Assembly: GCF_024868665.1 (NCBI RefSeq)
Contig: NC_079906.1
Location: forward strand, 15,057,808-15,121,807
Source: Triplophysa rosa
Lineage: Eukaryota > Chordata > Actinopteri > Cypriniformes > Nemacheilidae
Length of the DNA stretch: 64,000 bases
Direction of reading: 5' to 3'
This document shows, one piece after another, positions 1-11,757 of this stretch. Under the pieces are notes generated by a model that was not told the origin of the DNA, ran no database searches, and saw nothing but the letters and a program-made list of their open reading frames with translations. Within the stretch, counting starts at the first letter, position 1, and each line of letters begins with the position of its first letter. Made by a program: the position numbers and the translations under genes.

Positions 1-540
1 ATCCTCCCAAGTAGCCTAATACATAATGGCCCAGTTTCAAAGGCTTAAGGCTAGTCCCAGACTAAAATGAATGTGTGACCTGTCTTAACTCAACATAACT
101 TGCCCACAAATATCTTAAAATATATACGTGCCATTGTTTCGTCTCAAGATGCAAACCAGTAACTTATTCTTCTAAGACTGTTGGAGTCATTTTATTGAAT
201 TGTAATTTTGTTTGTAACACTAGAGGGCATATGAGTATTTTAAGTATATTTAAGCCAAGTGCATGATGAGTTGGAATATATATATATATGAATGGAATAT
301 ATGTTTATTAATAGAAAATCGAAGTTTTACTTTTATTTTTGTTATTTGCAATGCCAAAGGACAATAAATGGATTAGCATAACCGACTTTATTTATTCAAG
401 GCAAAGCAGGAGTCAGAAACAGACTTCTAAATCCCATCTGCGTCCCTACAAAGACATTTCAATAAAAGTGACATATCTTAATTCAAGGCATAGTGCTTGC
501 TTAAGCTAAGCCGTGTCAGTGAAACCGGGCCTAAAGTATA
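1..540. repeat. Dispersed fish repeat, related copy at 12.1-12.3 kb
   Basis: The first 175 bases carry a block beginning GGCTTAAGGCTAGTCCCAG, and an inverted partial copy ends near 535 (TAAGCTAAGCCGTG then TCAGTGAAACC). The same block recurs in the opposite orientation at 12105-12290, so it is a dispersed repeat rather than gene sequence. Superfamily not determined. From 541 to 961 no gene or clear repeat is seen. Confidence 0.5.
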
Positions 541-961
541 CAAAACATTGTTTAAACTATTGTAGAAAGTTTGGCTAAATTATTAAAATAAAAAGTAGAT
601 AACATGAATATTTTGTTCCTATAAAAGATTACAGAATTTACAAATATTTGTGCAGACACATACAGTTCATGCTTATTGTATTACAGGGTATAAACAGTGA
701 TACAGACAATGGTACTGTTTCAACGTGGGTTGCTGTCACATGGAGAAAAAAATATTGGTCAAGTCATGTGTAACACTCAAGTGGTCTCTGCCTCTTTATT
801 TCCTTTTTATTGAATGTCTTGTTGATCATCGAGTTATTGCTACTGTTGAGTGGAGGCTCGCAAATAGGTCCTGCACAAACTGACATGCAAAACTGCTATG
901 ACTAAACTTGTTTAAATGCAGTAGAGAAAGTACTTTTCAATAGCAGAGTAAAAAAGTTTCA

Positions 962-1110
962 TTTTACATTTATGCATTTGGCAGACGCTTTTATCCAAAG
1001 CGACTTACATTGCATCTTATTATCCATTTGTTTCCAACTATTTGCAACCTCCTGGGCTCGAACCCATGACCTTGGCATTGCGAGTGCCATGCTCTAACCA
1101 CTGAGCCACA
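962..1110 (-). repeat. tRNA-derived SINE
   Basis: Read on the minus strand this has a tRNA-like head with an A box (TGGCTCAGTGG) and B box (GGTTCGAGCCC), followed by a tail containing the teleost core TAAGTCGCTTTGGATAAAAG. The same family occurs on the plus strand at 27917-28042. The long body and tail rule out a functional tRNA gene. From 1111 to 1532 nothing else is recognised. Confidence 0.7.
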
Positions 1111-1532
1111 GGAAAGGTACATAATATAATCTACAGTACAATACCTCACAGATGTAAATGTTTACAGTATATTATTTTTAATGGTTATTTGTTGTCATGT
1201 CAAGGATCTGTCTATAAACAATACTTAGCTTTTTAAGTACTGTATCTGCTGGTGTTGCTGTTGTTTGTTTCCCCTCCTTTGCCTTTGTGATTAAAACTGG
1301 GAGAATGATAACTTTCTTCAGCTAATCAAGTCTTGAGGTATTGAAGCTTCTCCACCACGTCAAGGTCACAGCAATAGGAGAAGATTGAATCACAGAGCAA
1401 ATGAATGTGACCTTTTCAAAAATACCAGTAAATGACCGGAATGTGTGAGCAGGGAACAGGATTGCTGGTATGACAAAATGTTTAAACATTAACAAAGATA
1501 TGGTAAAATGGTCATTTACAAAGATTACTGTG

Positions 1533-4500
1533 TTAATAAGGCACTAATGTCATGTTGAAAGTAATGACGGCTGTTTGTGGTCTGTACTTGTGATAACTGT
1601 TGTTTCCTTGTCCTATTTGTTTTCCTCTCTGTAAACAAACAAAATGCTGTTTATATTAGGATTCTTATAACACTGTGGCACCTTCATAACTAGTGTGAAG
1701 ACAGTTTTCACTTACAGCATATGGTGTGTTGTACTGGAATGGCAGCCTTCGACTGTTTCTTCTATGGGAAGCTGTTAAAGCACAACACCAAAAAATTCAT
1801 TCGAAATCCAGGCAAGCATTAAAACTGTCCTGATATATAAATCAAAACAGCAAATGTATTAAAAATGATCAAAAAATAAAAATGAACTCCTTCGGTGTAA
1901 CACACAATATTTAATAGTAAAATACAAAACTAAATTGCAATTGCTAATTTCTATCGTTTAAAAATGCAAGAAAAAGACTTACGCTTAGTACACGACCTGT
2001 AAAACATTAACAGGAAAAAATGTGAGGTGAAAATAGAAACATGCTATAATATGTCAGGAATAGCTCTACTGTTTCAAAGGTCCAAACAACATAGGATGAA
2101 AACAGACATTTCTTCACACTATTATTTAAAAAAAATCTCTCTTCAAATCTCATTTACTGTATTTAACTGATCTCTGCATAAGCAAGATGACTTAGGTTTT
2201 AGAAGTTATTAGTAATTATTATTAAAACCTTTGACTATTTTTAACACTATCAATAATCACCAGTTAAATCAGAAGTCACCAAAACGCACCATAAATTCCA
2301 TTCATTTGAATCCTGCATGTACTCACTTGTAATGCGCTGCTTTAACTTTTTCATCTGTAGTCTTATGCAGTACATTATGGGTAAAATAGCTATGAATACA
2401 GATACAGCTGCTATGACACCATATCTGCCCCTGTTCTGCTGTGTGCAAGTGACATCTTTTATAGAGTTGCCAGCTTCAGTCTTAATCTCATTCTTGGCAG
2501 CACAACTGAAATAAAACACATTATAATAAACACACAGAATAAATACACAACGAATAAAATGCAAGAAAGACAGACCACTAATAACATTTAACATACTCTC
2601 TCCATCTGGTGCAGTTTTCACCTGTTGAAGAATAAAATCCAGAAGGACAATCCACACACACTGTATCTGATCTCTTTGTTCCTGTAATCATTAAAGAGAC
2701 CGGACACAAAAAACAACCTTACACATTTAACCATCATATGAATGAATGTACATTCATCTAAAATAAATATTAAATAAATAAATATTAAATATCTATCATG
2801 GTTTATTCACCTTCTTATCGTTCCAAACCCAAGTTTAACATAAAAGGTGATTTTCTTTTCCACAAAAGGATATTTTTAGAGTATCCTGACCACTCCTGAT
2901 TGATATCTAAGATTATTAATCTTATCCCTACCATATTAAAAAGGCATGATTAAAGTGCATGTGGGGGGTTGTATTGTCATTTTCTTCAGGCTTTTGGCCT
3001 GCACAAGTTTTTTAAGTGCACCACATGAAACCTATGGAGCAGCAGCTAATCACATGACAACAATTTTGAGCTACAGGAAAAAGTGAAAAATATGGATTTT
3101 GGTCAAATTTGAGATTTTCATAAAAAATAAATACTTTGCCCTCGTCTCGCAATGCCAATGATCCAAGTGGTAATTAAACATCTAAAATGATCTTCATTTG
3201 TCTACGTTTTCTGAGAGGTGCACCTTCCTAATGCGGCTTTCACATAGGACAAGGAATGCACTGGGCTGGCCGCTGGGTTCAGTGTAGCCCTTCAATTTGC
3301 GCTGCGCTGCCCAGAGCGAAGTAGGTGGAGTTTTTCATATTGCCTACCTACAACAAGCTACCTGACTTAAAACACACCTGACGTGCCAACTTGAATTGAC
3401 ATATGTCTCCATGACACAACGTTTCAACCGAATTGTCCCTATTCAAGTGCAAATTTGTTTTGTGCAGTTCTGAAAATTCCTACACACAGTAGCTGTTCAT
3501 CCATTTTGTTTTCCGCGCTTGGATGCCTCGTTTCTATTGGCCGCGGGGGTAATTGTCACAGAACGCAGCAGCAAAAGTTGAACAAAATTTAACTTTGTCC
3601 ACAGCGTGCGCACAGGCTTGACAGCGATGCGCTGCGCGTGCGCTTTGGTCGACACAGCATTGAAATGAATGGGTTTCACGCTTTTATCCAAAGTGACTTA
3701 CAGAGAGTTCAGGGAGCAATAAAGCAATATGTTATAGGAGCAATAATACAATAGGTGCTAATACCAAGTTACTATTTTGATTGGCAACTGTCTCTCATAA
3801 CATAGCCATTTCGATCACACAGAATTGGCGGTGTTGCGCAAGCGGCTTAAAGGTGGCTGCCACGCGACATTTCCAACATAATGGTGGATTCACACGGTAC
3901 GCGGTGGAGTTGCCGCGCGACAGCCGCCGTTAAGCCAATGTGGCTGCCGTTGCCGTTCACAAAAAGATAAAATAATTTTATCTTCAGCTGCGCATGCCGC
4001 AAAGAGCTGTGCCCGTGGAAGTTGCAGGATTTTGGATGCACGAGCACTGCTTGCGCACATTCTCAGCTCCACCAAAGAAGCGGCCCGCATTTTGCCACTT
4101 ACCGGGACATTCTAAAACGCTTAACATACCTAAACAGAGATCAAGGAAAACCAAGTTTCTGTCAAACCTTCCTTGTACTAAACACTTGCTGCTGTCAAAA
4201 GAACGAGCTCTTGGTCCACGGATAAAGTGAATAATATCACGTTAAGCGTTTTCTCCCCCATAGAAGTGCATTATAAGGAAACATCTTAACGTGGCGTAAC
4301 GTACCTAAACAGCGATCAAGGAAAACCAAATTTATGTCAAATTTTACTTCTAATAAACACTTGCTGCTGTCAAAAGAACAAGCTCTTCTTCCGCGGATAA
4401 AGTGAATATTACGTTAAGCGTTCTCACCATATAAGTCCATTAAGGAAGGTTTGACAGAAACTGGGTTTTCCTTGATCTCTGTTTAGGTACGTTAAGCATT

Positions 4501-6131
4501 TTTCACGTTAAGCGTTTTAGAATGTCCCCGCTTACTGCATGTTTCCCTTTGAAAATGAACTGGACAAACGCAACTGCCACGTAACGTGTGAATCCACCAT
4601 AAACCATTAGTATAAGTTTAACTTTTATGTTTGTCACTAAGCATTAAAAAGTGCATGTCAACTTTGACAACACAGTATTTAATAATTTAGTAATAAGTAG
4701 CAGTTTTTTTTTTTCCATTTCCTGAAAATCAGCACATTTAAACATCCAGTCTTGGAAGGACAGTGACGATTTGTAGAGTTAAATTAATATTTTACTTTCA
4801 TTCAGAAATATAAATTGCTGTGTTTTGAAACAATACCTGGTGTTTTTGATTCTTGCCCTGGTTTGCATTCACTGTGCTTTAGTGCATGTTGACACTCTGA
4901 ACTGGTGTTATCAATACAGTGATATCCATCAAGCACATCACAGATAGAGTTTTGTATTGTAGTGCATTTACTCTGAATGTAAAGGCCGTTCCCTAAAACA
5001 CACAAACACATAGGATCACTTACAGTACATGTAAGAATTACTGTAAGATTGAAAATTCTAGATATTAAAAGATATGAAAAATTCACATGGAAAAATAACC
5101 TACGTTCACTACAGTGTTTACATATAGAGCAATCATAAACCCCATTGGGTTTATCCATGAATTTTCCGTGTAGGCATGGTATGCAGGTTGTGCTAAAATC
5201 CCCAGCGCAGTCACGATATACTACAGACCCTACAAAAGACAGACCATGAACAAACGCATGAACACAGATGACGTTTAGTGTGCGGCCTCGGTGGATGACT
5301 CGCATATCACTAGGAGCAACACTAGCAAGTAGGCTACATGTTAAACCGAGGTTGTATTACATAAATTTACTGCTGTTGCTTGTATGGTTTTAAAAATGTG
5401 CATTTAATTAAATCATTCTTTGTAACAATGTATGAAGCGTTTATATCTTGTCATTTTGAATGTTGAATGATTGCTTACAAATTCAGTGTTAAGGTCTTTG
5501 CACATACAGTCCGAAATTTTCGTATGCGTTTTTTCGTATTTGGCTCTCGTTTGTACGGTGTCTCTGAATTGCTAAAAAAAAAAAGGCCACTCAAAATGCT
5601 TGACGGATGCGAAAAACGCAAAAAATCGAACCCGGTCCGAATTTTTTTTATGACGTAAGATAATATCGGAGGCAGTGTGTAGATGTGATTGACACAACGT
5701 GAGGTCGTATTTATTTTTTTAACGTTCGGACGCAAATTTCGGACTCAATGTGCAATGGGCTTTAGTGTCATTTCTTGCCTACCTATATTGCACATTGGAC
5801 AACATTCCCCTTCAGATGATTTATATTCACTTGGGCCACAAATATTTCCATATGCGACAAGAATGTAAAGAACTGTGGAGAAACGGGAAAACGGCTAGTA
5901 AACCACACCAGTGCAACCAGAAACATTTCACACGACATACATTGTAGATGTATTTGATAACTTACATAACTTCTTAACTGGTTACTATTAACACAAAAGC
6001 TGTTTTAATCGTGGTTTTGTAATTTCGCATACAGACGGACATTTTATAGGTTCACGACACAGCTAGAACACACTGCGGTCAACCTTACCAGATACGTAAG
6101 TAACAGCGCGAAGTTTCGCAAACGTTTTCAT
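1533..6131 (-). CDS. TNFRSF14 (HVEM)-like receptor, copy 1
   Basis: A type I membrane receptor of the TNF receptor superfamily, expected to bind TNF- or Ig-family ligands at the cell surface. Exons in coding order: 6089-6131, 5783-5872, 5104-5229, 4837-4992, 2597-2681, 2327-2505, 1716-1771, 1533-1628. All junctions are GT-AG and phases close, giving about 276 residues. The short first exon starts MKTFAKLRAV and with the next supplies the signal peptide. CRD1 begins with the ECCPMC motif, and two further cysteine-rich domains follow from the 126-nt and 156-nt exons. The transmembrane segment (GVIAAVSVFIAILPIMYCI, about residues 196-214) is followed by a basic tail. There is no death domain. 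The first exon and the last two were inferred from splice signals and phase and are less certain than the middle five. Closest remembered relative is mammalian TNFRSF14. It lies at the 3' end of the array of three same-strand copies. Confidence 0.8.
3882..4599. mobile_element. Harbinger-type MITE, 718 bp, TAA target duplication
   Basis: Terminal inverted repeats TGGTGGATTCACACG and CGTGTGAATCCACCA are flanked by TAA on both sides (3879-3881 and 4600-4602), as expected for PIF/Harbinger insertions. Inside, a block of about 140 bp around 4127 is repeated directly around 4300, and its start recurs inverted at 4445-4490. It lies in the long intron of the first TNFRSF14-like gene (2682-4836). Confidence 0.75.
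5492..5761. mobile_element. Harbinger-type MITE, 270 bp, TTA target duplication
   Basis: Imperfect inverted ends AGGTCTTTGCAC and GTGCAATGGGCT continue into CAGTCCGAAATTT and AAATTTCGGACTC. TTA flanks both sides (5489-5491 and 5762-5764). The element sits in an intron of the first receptor gene, about 20 bp from the donor of the exon ending at 5783. Confidence 0.65.
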
Positions 6132-6864
6132 AGCTTTTAGTTCGAAAGATAAGAAACATCAACATTTCTGCCCTCTTTGTTGTTGTCGTTGTCGTCGTGT
6201 CCAAATGGCGTGGTCAACCCGCCATTTTGCGTTCATGGTAATCTCAGGCTGTGTCTCGATCAGCTCCATTGTTCACTACTCAGGGCACTGCCAGGGAGTC
6301 AGCCATTTTAAGGGCTGCCTCATTCGCAAAATCCTTCCAGTGCACTGAGACGTTCGATCCCTAAAAACTCCCACAATGGACTGCAAAAACCAGGGAGCAT
6401 CGATGTATACTATGTTCCCTTACCAAAAATCACGTGACAATTTTTGAAGACGTTCAAACCGAAATTGTTGGAGCCACTCAATGAACTTCATGAAACGCTA
6501 TGTAACTTTTGAAAAGACAGACGCTATTTTATGTTATGTATAAACAAACGTTGCTAGACAGGCAGGCAACACAACAGTTCAATTTAATAATCGACCAGAT
6601 TTGTGCACTGATATGTAACAGAATAATGAAAGTGTTAGTCTCTGTTACTGCGGGGACATTTCCGCGACTCTAAACATGACGCGGCACGCAACGTGATTGG
6701 TTGCTTTACCTGTCAGTCATGCGGGCCTTGGCCAAAGAAAGCGGCGATAAGTGCAGACTCCGAGACTGTTTATGGAAGCTACAAATCACAAGAGCAAACA
6801 AAAGAGTCTTTTATTTTGTATCGATGCAAATAAACAATGTAGCATTAGTAACAAAGACATAGAC
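6132..6864. other. Upstream region of receptor copy 1
   Basis: No gene is seen. Roughly 6245-6420 looks like a dispersed fish repeat (phrases such as TGTTCACTACTCAGGGCACTG), without clear ends. The promoter of the first receptor should lie close to 6131-6240, but no core element was identified with confidence. Confidence 0.35.
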
Positions 6865-6927
6865 CAGGGCTAGTCAACTGGCGGCCCGTCAATCATCTTT
6901 ACCTGGCCCGCCTTAACATTTCAAATA

Positions 6928-7978
6928 CAGGTGCTGGTCATATAATTAGAATATCATCAAAAAGTTGATTTATTTCACTAATTCCATTCAAAAAGTGAAA
7001 CTTGCATATTATATTAATTCATTACACAAAGACTGATATATTTCAAATGTTTATTTCTTTCAATTTGATGATTATAACTGACAACTAATGAAAATCCCAA
7101 ATTCAGTATCTCAGAAAATTAGAATATTACTTAAGACCAATACAAAGAAAGGATTTTTAGAAATCTTGGCCAACTGAAAAGTATGAAGATGAAAAGTATG
7201 AGCATGTACAGCACTCAATACTTAGTTGGGGCTCCTTTTGCCTGAATTACTGCAGCAATGCGGCGTGGCATGGAGTCGATCAGTCTGTGGCACTGCTCAG
7301 GTGTTATGAGAGGCCAGGTTGCTCTGATAGTGGCCTTCAGCTCTTCTGCATTGTTGGGTCTGGCATATCGCATCTTCCTCTTCACAATACCCCATAGATT
7401 TTCTATGGGGTTAAGGTCAGGCGAGTTTGCTGGCCAATTAAGAACAGGGATACCATGGTCCTTAAACCAGGTACTGGTAGCTTTGGCACTGTGTGCAGGT
7501 GCCAAGTCCTGTTGGAAAATGAAATCTGCATCTCCATAAAGTTGGTCAGCAGCAGGAAGCATCAGAAGCGTCTCGCCTGGGCTAAAGACAAAAAGGACTG
7601 GACTGCTGCTGAGTGGTCCAAAGTTATGTTCTCTGATGAAAGTAAATTTTGCATTTCCTTTGGAAATCAGGGTCCCAGAGTCTGGAGGAAGAGAGGAGAG
7701 GCACAGAATCCACGTTGCTTGAGGTCCAGTGTAAAGTTTCCACAGTCAGTGATGGTTTGGGGTGCCATGTCATCTGCTGGTGTTGGTCCACTGTGTTTTC
7801 TGAGGTCCAAGGTCAACGCAGCCGTATACCAGGAAGTTTTAGAGCACTTCATGCATGAAATACTGTATATCAGTCTGTGTGTAATGAATGAATATAATAT
7901 ACAAGTTTCACTTTTTGAATGGAATTAGTGAAATAAATAAACTTTTTGATGATATTCTAATTATATGACCAGCACCTG
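6928..7978 (-). mobile_element. Nested Tc1-type transposon, 1051 bp, internally rearranged
   Basis: Inverted ends CAGGTGCTGGTCATATAATT and AATTATATGACCAGCACCTG are flanked by TA dinucleotides (6926-6927 and 7979-7980), as in Tc1/mariner insertions. It is shorter than a typical 1.6-kb Tc1 element, and the transposase parts inside lie on opposite strands, so the copy is dead. It was inserted into the hAT-type element that surrounds it. Confidence 0.85.
7215..7852 (-). pseudogene. Tc1 transposase remnant with inverted middle segment
   Basis: Minus-strand 7215-7562 encodes the C-terminal part of a Tc1 transposase (FQQDLAPAHSA, then NSPDLNPIENLWG with the last catalytic acidic residue). The preceding part, with KKDWTAAEWSKVMFSDESKF and VMVWGAMSS, is encoded on the plus strand at about 7545-7852 and ends LEHFM, exactly where the minus-strand part resumes. 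The N-terminal DNA-binding region is missing. An internal inversion plus deletion explains this arrangement. The protein cannot be made as one chain. Confidence 0.85.
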
Positions 7979-8169
7979 TAAGTGGAGAGACTTTAAGAAC
8001 GGTGTGCTTTAAATGCACGTACTCTTTAAAAGCCCAAAACGCTGCTACATTCAAAACGAAAGTAATTCCCGCAGCTTATAATGTTTTACGTCTCATAAAG
8101 CGATTTGATTGGTCAGTCCAAGAAACTTAATGTTATTTACAACGTTATAATCAGCAATGCATTATGTTC

Positions 8170-8800
8170 CTATGCATAGATATAGGTTTTGCTAAACGGT
8201 TGCTAGGCTAACCTGTTTGGTTGCTATGGGCGTGGCTTAGCATGTGCTAATTGATGATGCTCTAAGCTATGAGTGAAACGAACCAACCCCCGTGTCTCTA
8301 TGATGTTCTGATGCAGAGATATAGGTGTTGTTAAACGGTTGCTAAGTTAAGATGTTTTGTTGCTATGGGCGTGGCTTCGTGGCTTAATGAACTTCCTGGG
8401 CCACTGATTGGTTGCCTGAGTAATACGTGCCCACCCCCTCATCTCTACGACACTGTACTGCAAAGATATCCATATGATCTTTTGATAATGGGAGTCAATG
8501 GGATCGGTTGCTGTAAATGGTTGCTATGGGCGTGGCTTAATAGCTTTAAGATGATCCTGTGACACTGATTGGTTGTCTGAGTGAAATGAGCCCACCCCCT
8601 CGTCTCTACGACATTGTTCTGCAAAGATATCCATATGGACTTTTTATAATGGTAGTCTATGGGATCGGTTGCTAGGTTGCTGTAAATGGTTGCAATGGGC
8701 GTGGCTTAATATCTTCATAATGATCATGTGACACTGATTGGTTGTCTGAGTCAAATGAGCCCACCCCCTTGTCTCTAAGTGGTTCTACTGCTAAGATATT
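8170..8800. repeat. Degenerate tandem repeat, unit about 140-170 bp
   Basis: The phrase TTGCTATGGGCGTGGCTT recurs (once with one change) near 8219, 8359, 8519 and 8689. It is followed each time by related text such as CACTGATTGGTTG and CCCACCCCCT. Spacing grows from 140 to 170 bp, indicating old, diverged copies. It lies inside the 6865-9696 element. Confidence 0.75.
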
Positions 8801-8849
8801 CAACACGGGACATTTTACGCCTTATATGGGCATGCTTCCTGTGATTGGG

Positions 8850-9510
8850 AAATTTTGGGAGGCTCTTACACCCCAGGGGTACAACTTACACCCCATTGTG
8901 AGTGATGTTCTTACAGAGCCTGATAGCCTCTTCTAATCGTGTATTATTTTCATATTTCTACGATATCCTCGCTAGGAGCTACGATCCCTCAAAGTTGGGT
9001 GCAATGTTAAATCAATGGGATTTTTCGGGTTTTTATTCGCCCCCTATCGCACCCCCTCCACCTGATTGCTTCCAAAAGTCATCACACACCATTCCTCAAT
9101 GGGCTACTCGATTTGATGTAGTCATTCATGGGTCAAAAGCGAAAAAATAACACGTGAGTTTATAGGTATCTAGGTTTTGAATGGGAGTCTATGGGCGCCA
9201 TTATAAGTATACAGAAATTTTGGGAGGCTCTCACACCCGAGGGGTGCAACTTACACCCCATTGTGAGTGATGTTCTTATAGAGCCTGATAACCCCTTCAA
9301 ATCGTGTATTATTTTCATGTTTCTACAATATCCTCGCTCGGAGCTACGACCCCTCAAAGTTGGGCGCAATGTTAAGTCAATGGGATTTTTCGGGTGGTTT
9401 TTCGCCCCCCATCACAACCCCCCCACCCAATCGCTTATCAAAGTCATAGCACACCATTCCCGAATAGGCCCGTCGATGTGATGTATTCATTCATGGGTCT
9501 ACGTCAAAAG
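8850..9510. repeat. Two direct copies of a roughly 290-bp unit at 365-bp spacing
   Basis: The block starting AAATTTTGGGAGGCTC at 8850 and running to ATTCATGGGTC near 9134 is repeated from 9215 to about 9510 with modest divergence. Small ORFs seen in both copies are shared because of the duplication and lack coding signs. Confidence 0.75.
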
Positions 9511-9704
9511 CTGTGGGACAATAGCGTGCCAAACTTTTGGTGGAACAAGAATAATTATAAGAAGTATGTACGTTCGAATAACAATAGTTATGCTTTTTCA
9601 AAGCATCACTAATGAGAATATGGTAAAAAAACTGGCCCGCATCCTATTTATACTTTTGGAATCTGGCCCTCAAAGAAAAGTAGTTGAAGACCCCTGACAT
9701 AGAC

Positions 9705-10178
9705 CGTCAGTCCAGCCACAATAAGTTTTTGCAGTAATGTTAAAAGTGCGTTTTATCAATATTACGTCATTGCTAAATGCTGTAAAAGTTATGCTAATGC
9801 TAAAAAACAATGTGTTCTAAAATACATTTTCCACGCTGGGTTCATAATCAATAATGCGTTAGTTTGTTGATAGTAGTTATCAATGTGTGGGGCAGTTGTT
9901 TGCTGATATGATCCAGGATCAGCTCATGCTTTTATTTCCACATCTCTTGCAAGCCTGAATGAAACACGTAATTAATGTTGTTTTGATCTGTTTCATTTTT
10001 TACACAAGCAGATTTTGCACATGTATCTTCAAAAGTCTAGACAGAAGAGTAATATCTGAAATGTAAACATTTCTGTTAGGCCTATATGCTACAATGAATC
10101 TAACACTGAATCAAGAATGTGCTACGGGCAAACAAGACAACGGTCCTCTGGTGGCATCTGATGGAAAGATGTCTTCAC
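9705..10178. other. Intergenic, downstream of receptor copy 2
   Basis: No gene or clear repeat boundary is seen. It should contain the 3' untranslated region of the second receptor gene (minus strand), but no poly(A) signal was assigned. Confidence 0.4.
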
Positions 10179-11757
10179 TTATAAAAAAGGTGTCACTGTG
10201 TCTACCCTTTTCTGCAAAATGAATAAATAAATAAATAAAGATGGTTTTTGTTCAAATTAAATTATTAAATATCCTTCTAGTCCGTGATAAGTAAAATAGA
10301 TACTTACTTGTTCTAGGTCATTCTGTGGTGGTGAGACATAACATTCACCTAAAAAGAAAAATGTATTAGCACTACTATTAAAATAAAAAATTGAATTGAA
10401 TGAGTTTAGTTCTTACGTCTGTTAGAACGTTGCTTTTTACGTCCCCATATCCAATATATAAGCAAAACCATAAAAACAGCCATCAAAAGCACACCAACTG
10501 TAACTCCAATTACAAGACCAACTGGGGAAGATTTCACACATTCCGCATCAGTTGAAGTTGTTCCTGCTTTTATTTCTATAAGCCCCTTAATGTTACATCT
10601 GAAAAAGTAAAGCAGTAATATTAATAGTTGTTCATGTCTTATTAGAATGATTTTAAATTTGCATAGACTACACTTGTGTAACCACTCACTTTGAATGTGG
10701 TTGGCAGGCCAATAAAGTGCCATTTGAGTAAAAGCCATCTGAACAGTTTGCACATGCAGTGTCAGTAAACGATGTTCCTGTATATTTTAGTATACACATT
10801 AATATTTTAAAGATTGAGTCACTGAGATGCAGAATGCCATTAAATGTGCTACTTGGTTTGTTCTTAAATACTGAGCCAAAAAATATTGCTTGTGTGGTTT
10901 GTCTCTAGCAGTTATAATATTTCAATTCAGTTCACATGGTATTTACACACTTACCGGCTTGTTTAATATATTGTCCAGGACGACATTCTGAATGTTTCAC
11001 TGCTAATGTACAGCTGTATTTATTTTTGTCAATGCAGTAAAATCCTTCCTGTGGTTCACAAAGTACATCAGCAGTGTGTGTGCAGGACTTCCGTGCTCTT
11101 AAACCTTTACCTGTGGAAAATAACACTTTTAAAATCTAATATGTAAGTCAGAGCAGAGCTTGCTCCCTATTACATTTTTATTGGCTTTATCATAGAGAAC
11201 ATTCTTACCTGCATCACACACAGAGCAGGAAAGACATTGAATAAGGCCATTGGGGTGATCAGTGTAAGTTGATTCAAGGCATGGAACACAAGTTGTACTG
11301 GTATCTTGTGTGCAATGCCAATAAACACGGTTTCCTAATAAAATGTCAATATAATTATTCCATTCACAGAAAAAAAGACATACCCAAGCTTGGTTATGCA
11401 AACATTCACATGTCTTTTCTTAGTCCAAACATTATTTCTGGTTATAGTTTTAAATGAGTCATAAAATAATTTTAGCTAGTCAGATGCTTGTAGTTTAAAA
11501 CAAAACTTATGACTTAAAAATCTTTAATGCATTAACTCTATTTTACAACTTTCTAAATAAAACCTTCCACAATGTGAAAGTTTATATACTGTACCAGGAG
11601 CACACATGGGGCAGCATTCTCCATTTATCTCATACTCAGCACGAGCACAGGTGCAGAAACAAAGCTCAAAGCTCAGAGCAAATATAGCAGCAATTAATAA
11701 AATGATCTCTAACAGGAACATGTTCATATAAAGTGCAAGGTTTATAATTAAGTCCAT
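10179..11757 (-). CDS. TNFRSF14 (HVEM)-like receptor, copy 2
   Basis: A complete type I TNF-receptor-family gene, the most compact of the three. Exons in coding order: 11595-11757, 11209-11334, 10955-11110, 10690-10777, 10417-10598, 10308-10348, 10179-10211. All introns are GT-AG and phases close to give 262 residues. The signal peptide comes from the first exon (start MDLIINLALY; Met-11 at 11727 is an alternative start). CRD1 has EYEINGECCPMCAPG, followed by the 126-nt and 156-nt CRD exons and a short CRD3 exon with a possible glycosylation site (SNGT). A transmembrane stretch (VGLVIGVTVGVLLMAVFMV) spans about residues 204-229. The tail is short and basic, with RRECYVSPPQNDLEQ, and ends VTPFL. 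No death domain and no exact PxQE-type TRAF site are seen. The last two exons were found by phase and splice signals. The ectodomain matches the HVEM layout from memory. Confidence 0.88.

Larger units (their letters stand above)
6865..9696. mobile_element. hAT-type non-autonomous element, 2832 bp, 8-bp target duplication
   Basis: The left end CAGGGCTAGTCAACT matches the right end AGTTGAAGACCCCTG in inverted orientation with a few differences. A perfect 8-bp duplication ACATAGAC lies at 6857-6864 and 9697-9704, the hAT signature. The inside holds a nested Tc1-type element (6928-7978), tandem repeats (8170-8800) and a longer direct repeat (8850-9510). No hAT transposase reading frame is visible. 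Confidence 0.8.

Noticed and set aside
962..1110. tRNA gene from A- and B-box matches
   Set aside because: The boxes sit at the head of a SINE with the teleost core tail; no proper cloverleaf is evident.
4802..5305. A 167-codon minus-strand ORF as a single-exon gene
   Set aside because: It spans two real receptor exons and the intron between them; donor and acceptor sites are clear and intron reading adds non-family sequence.
8742..9612. ORFs of 64-96 codons that look related to each other
   Set aside because: The similarity comes from the 365-bp-spaced direct repeat, which is non-coding.
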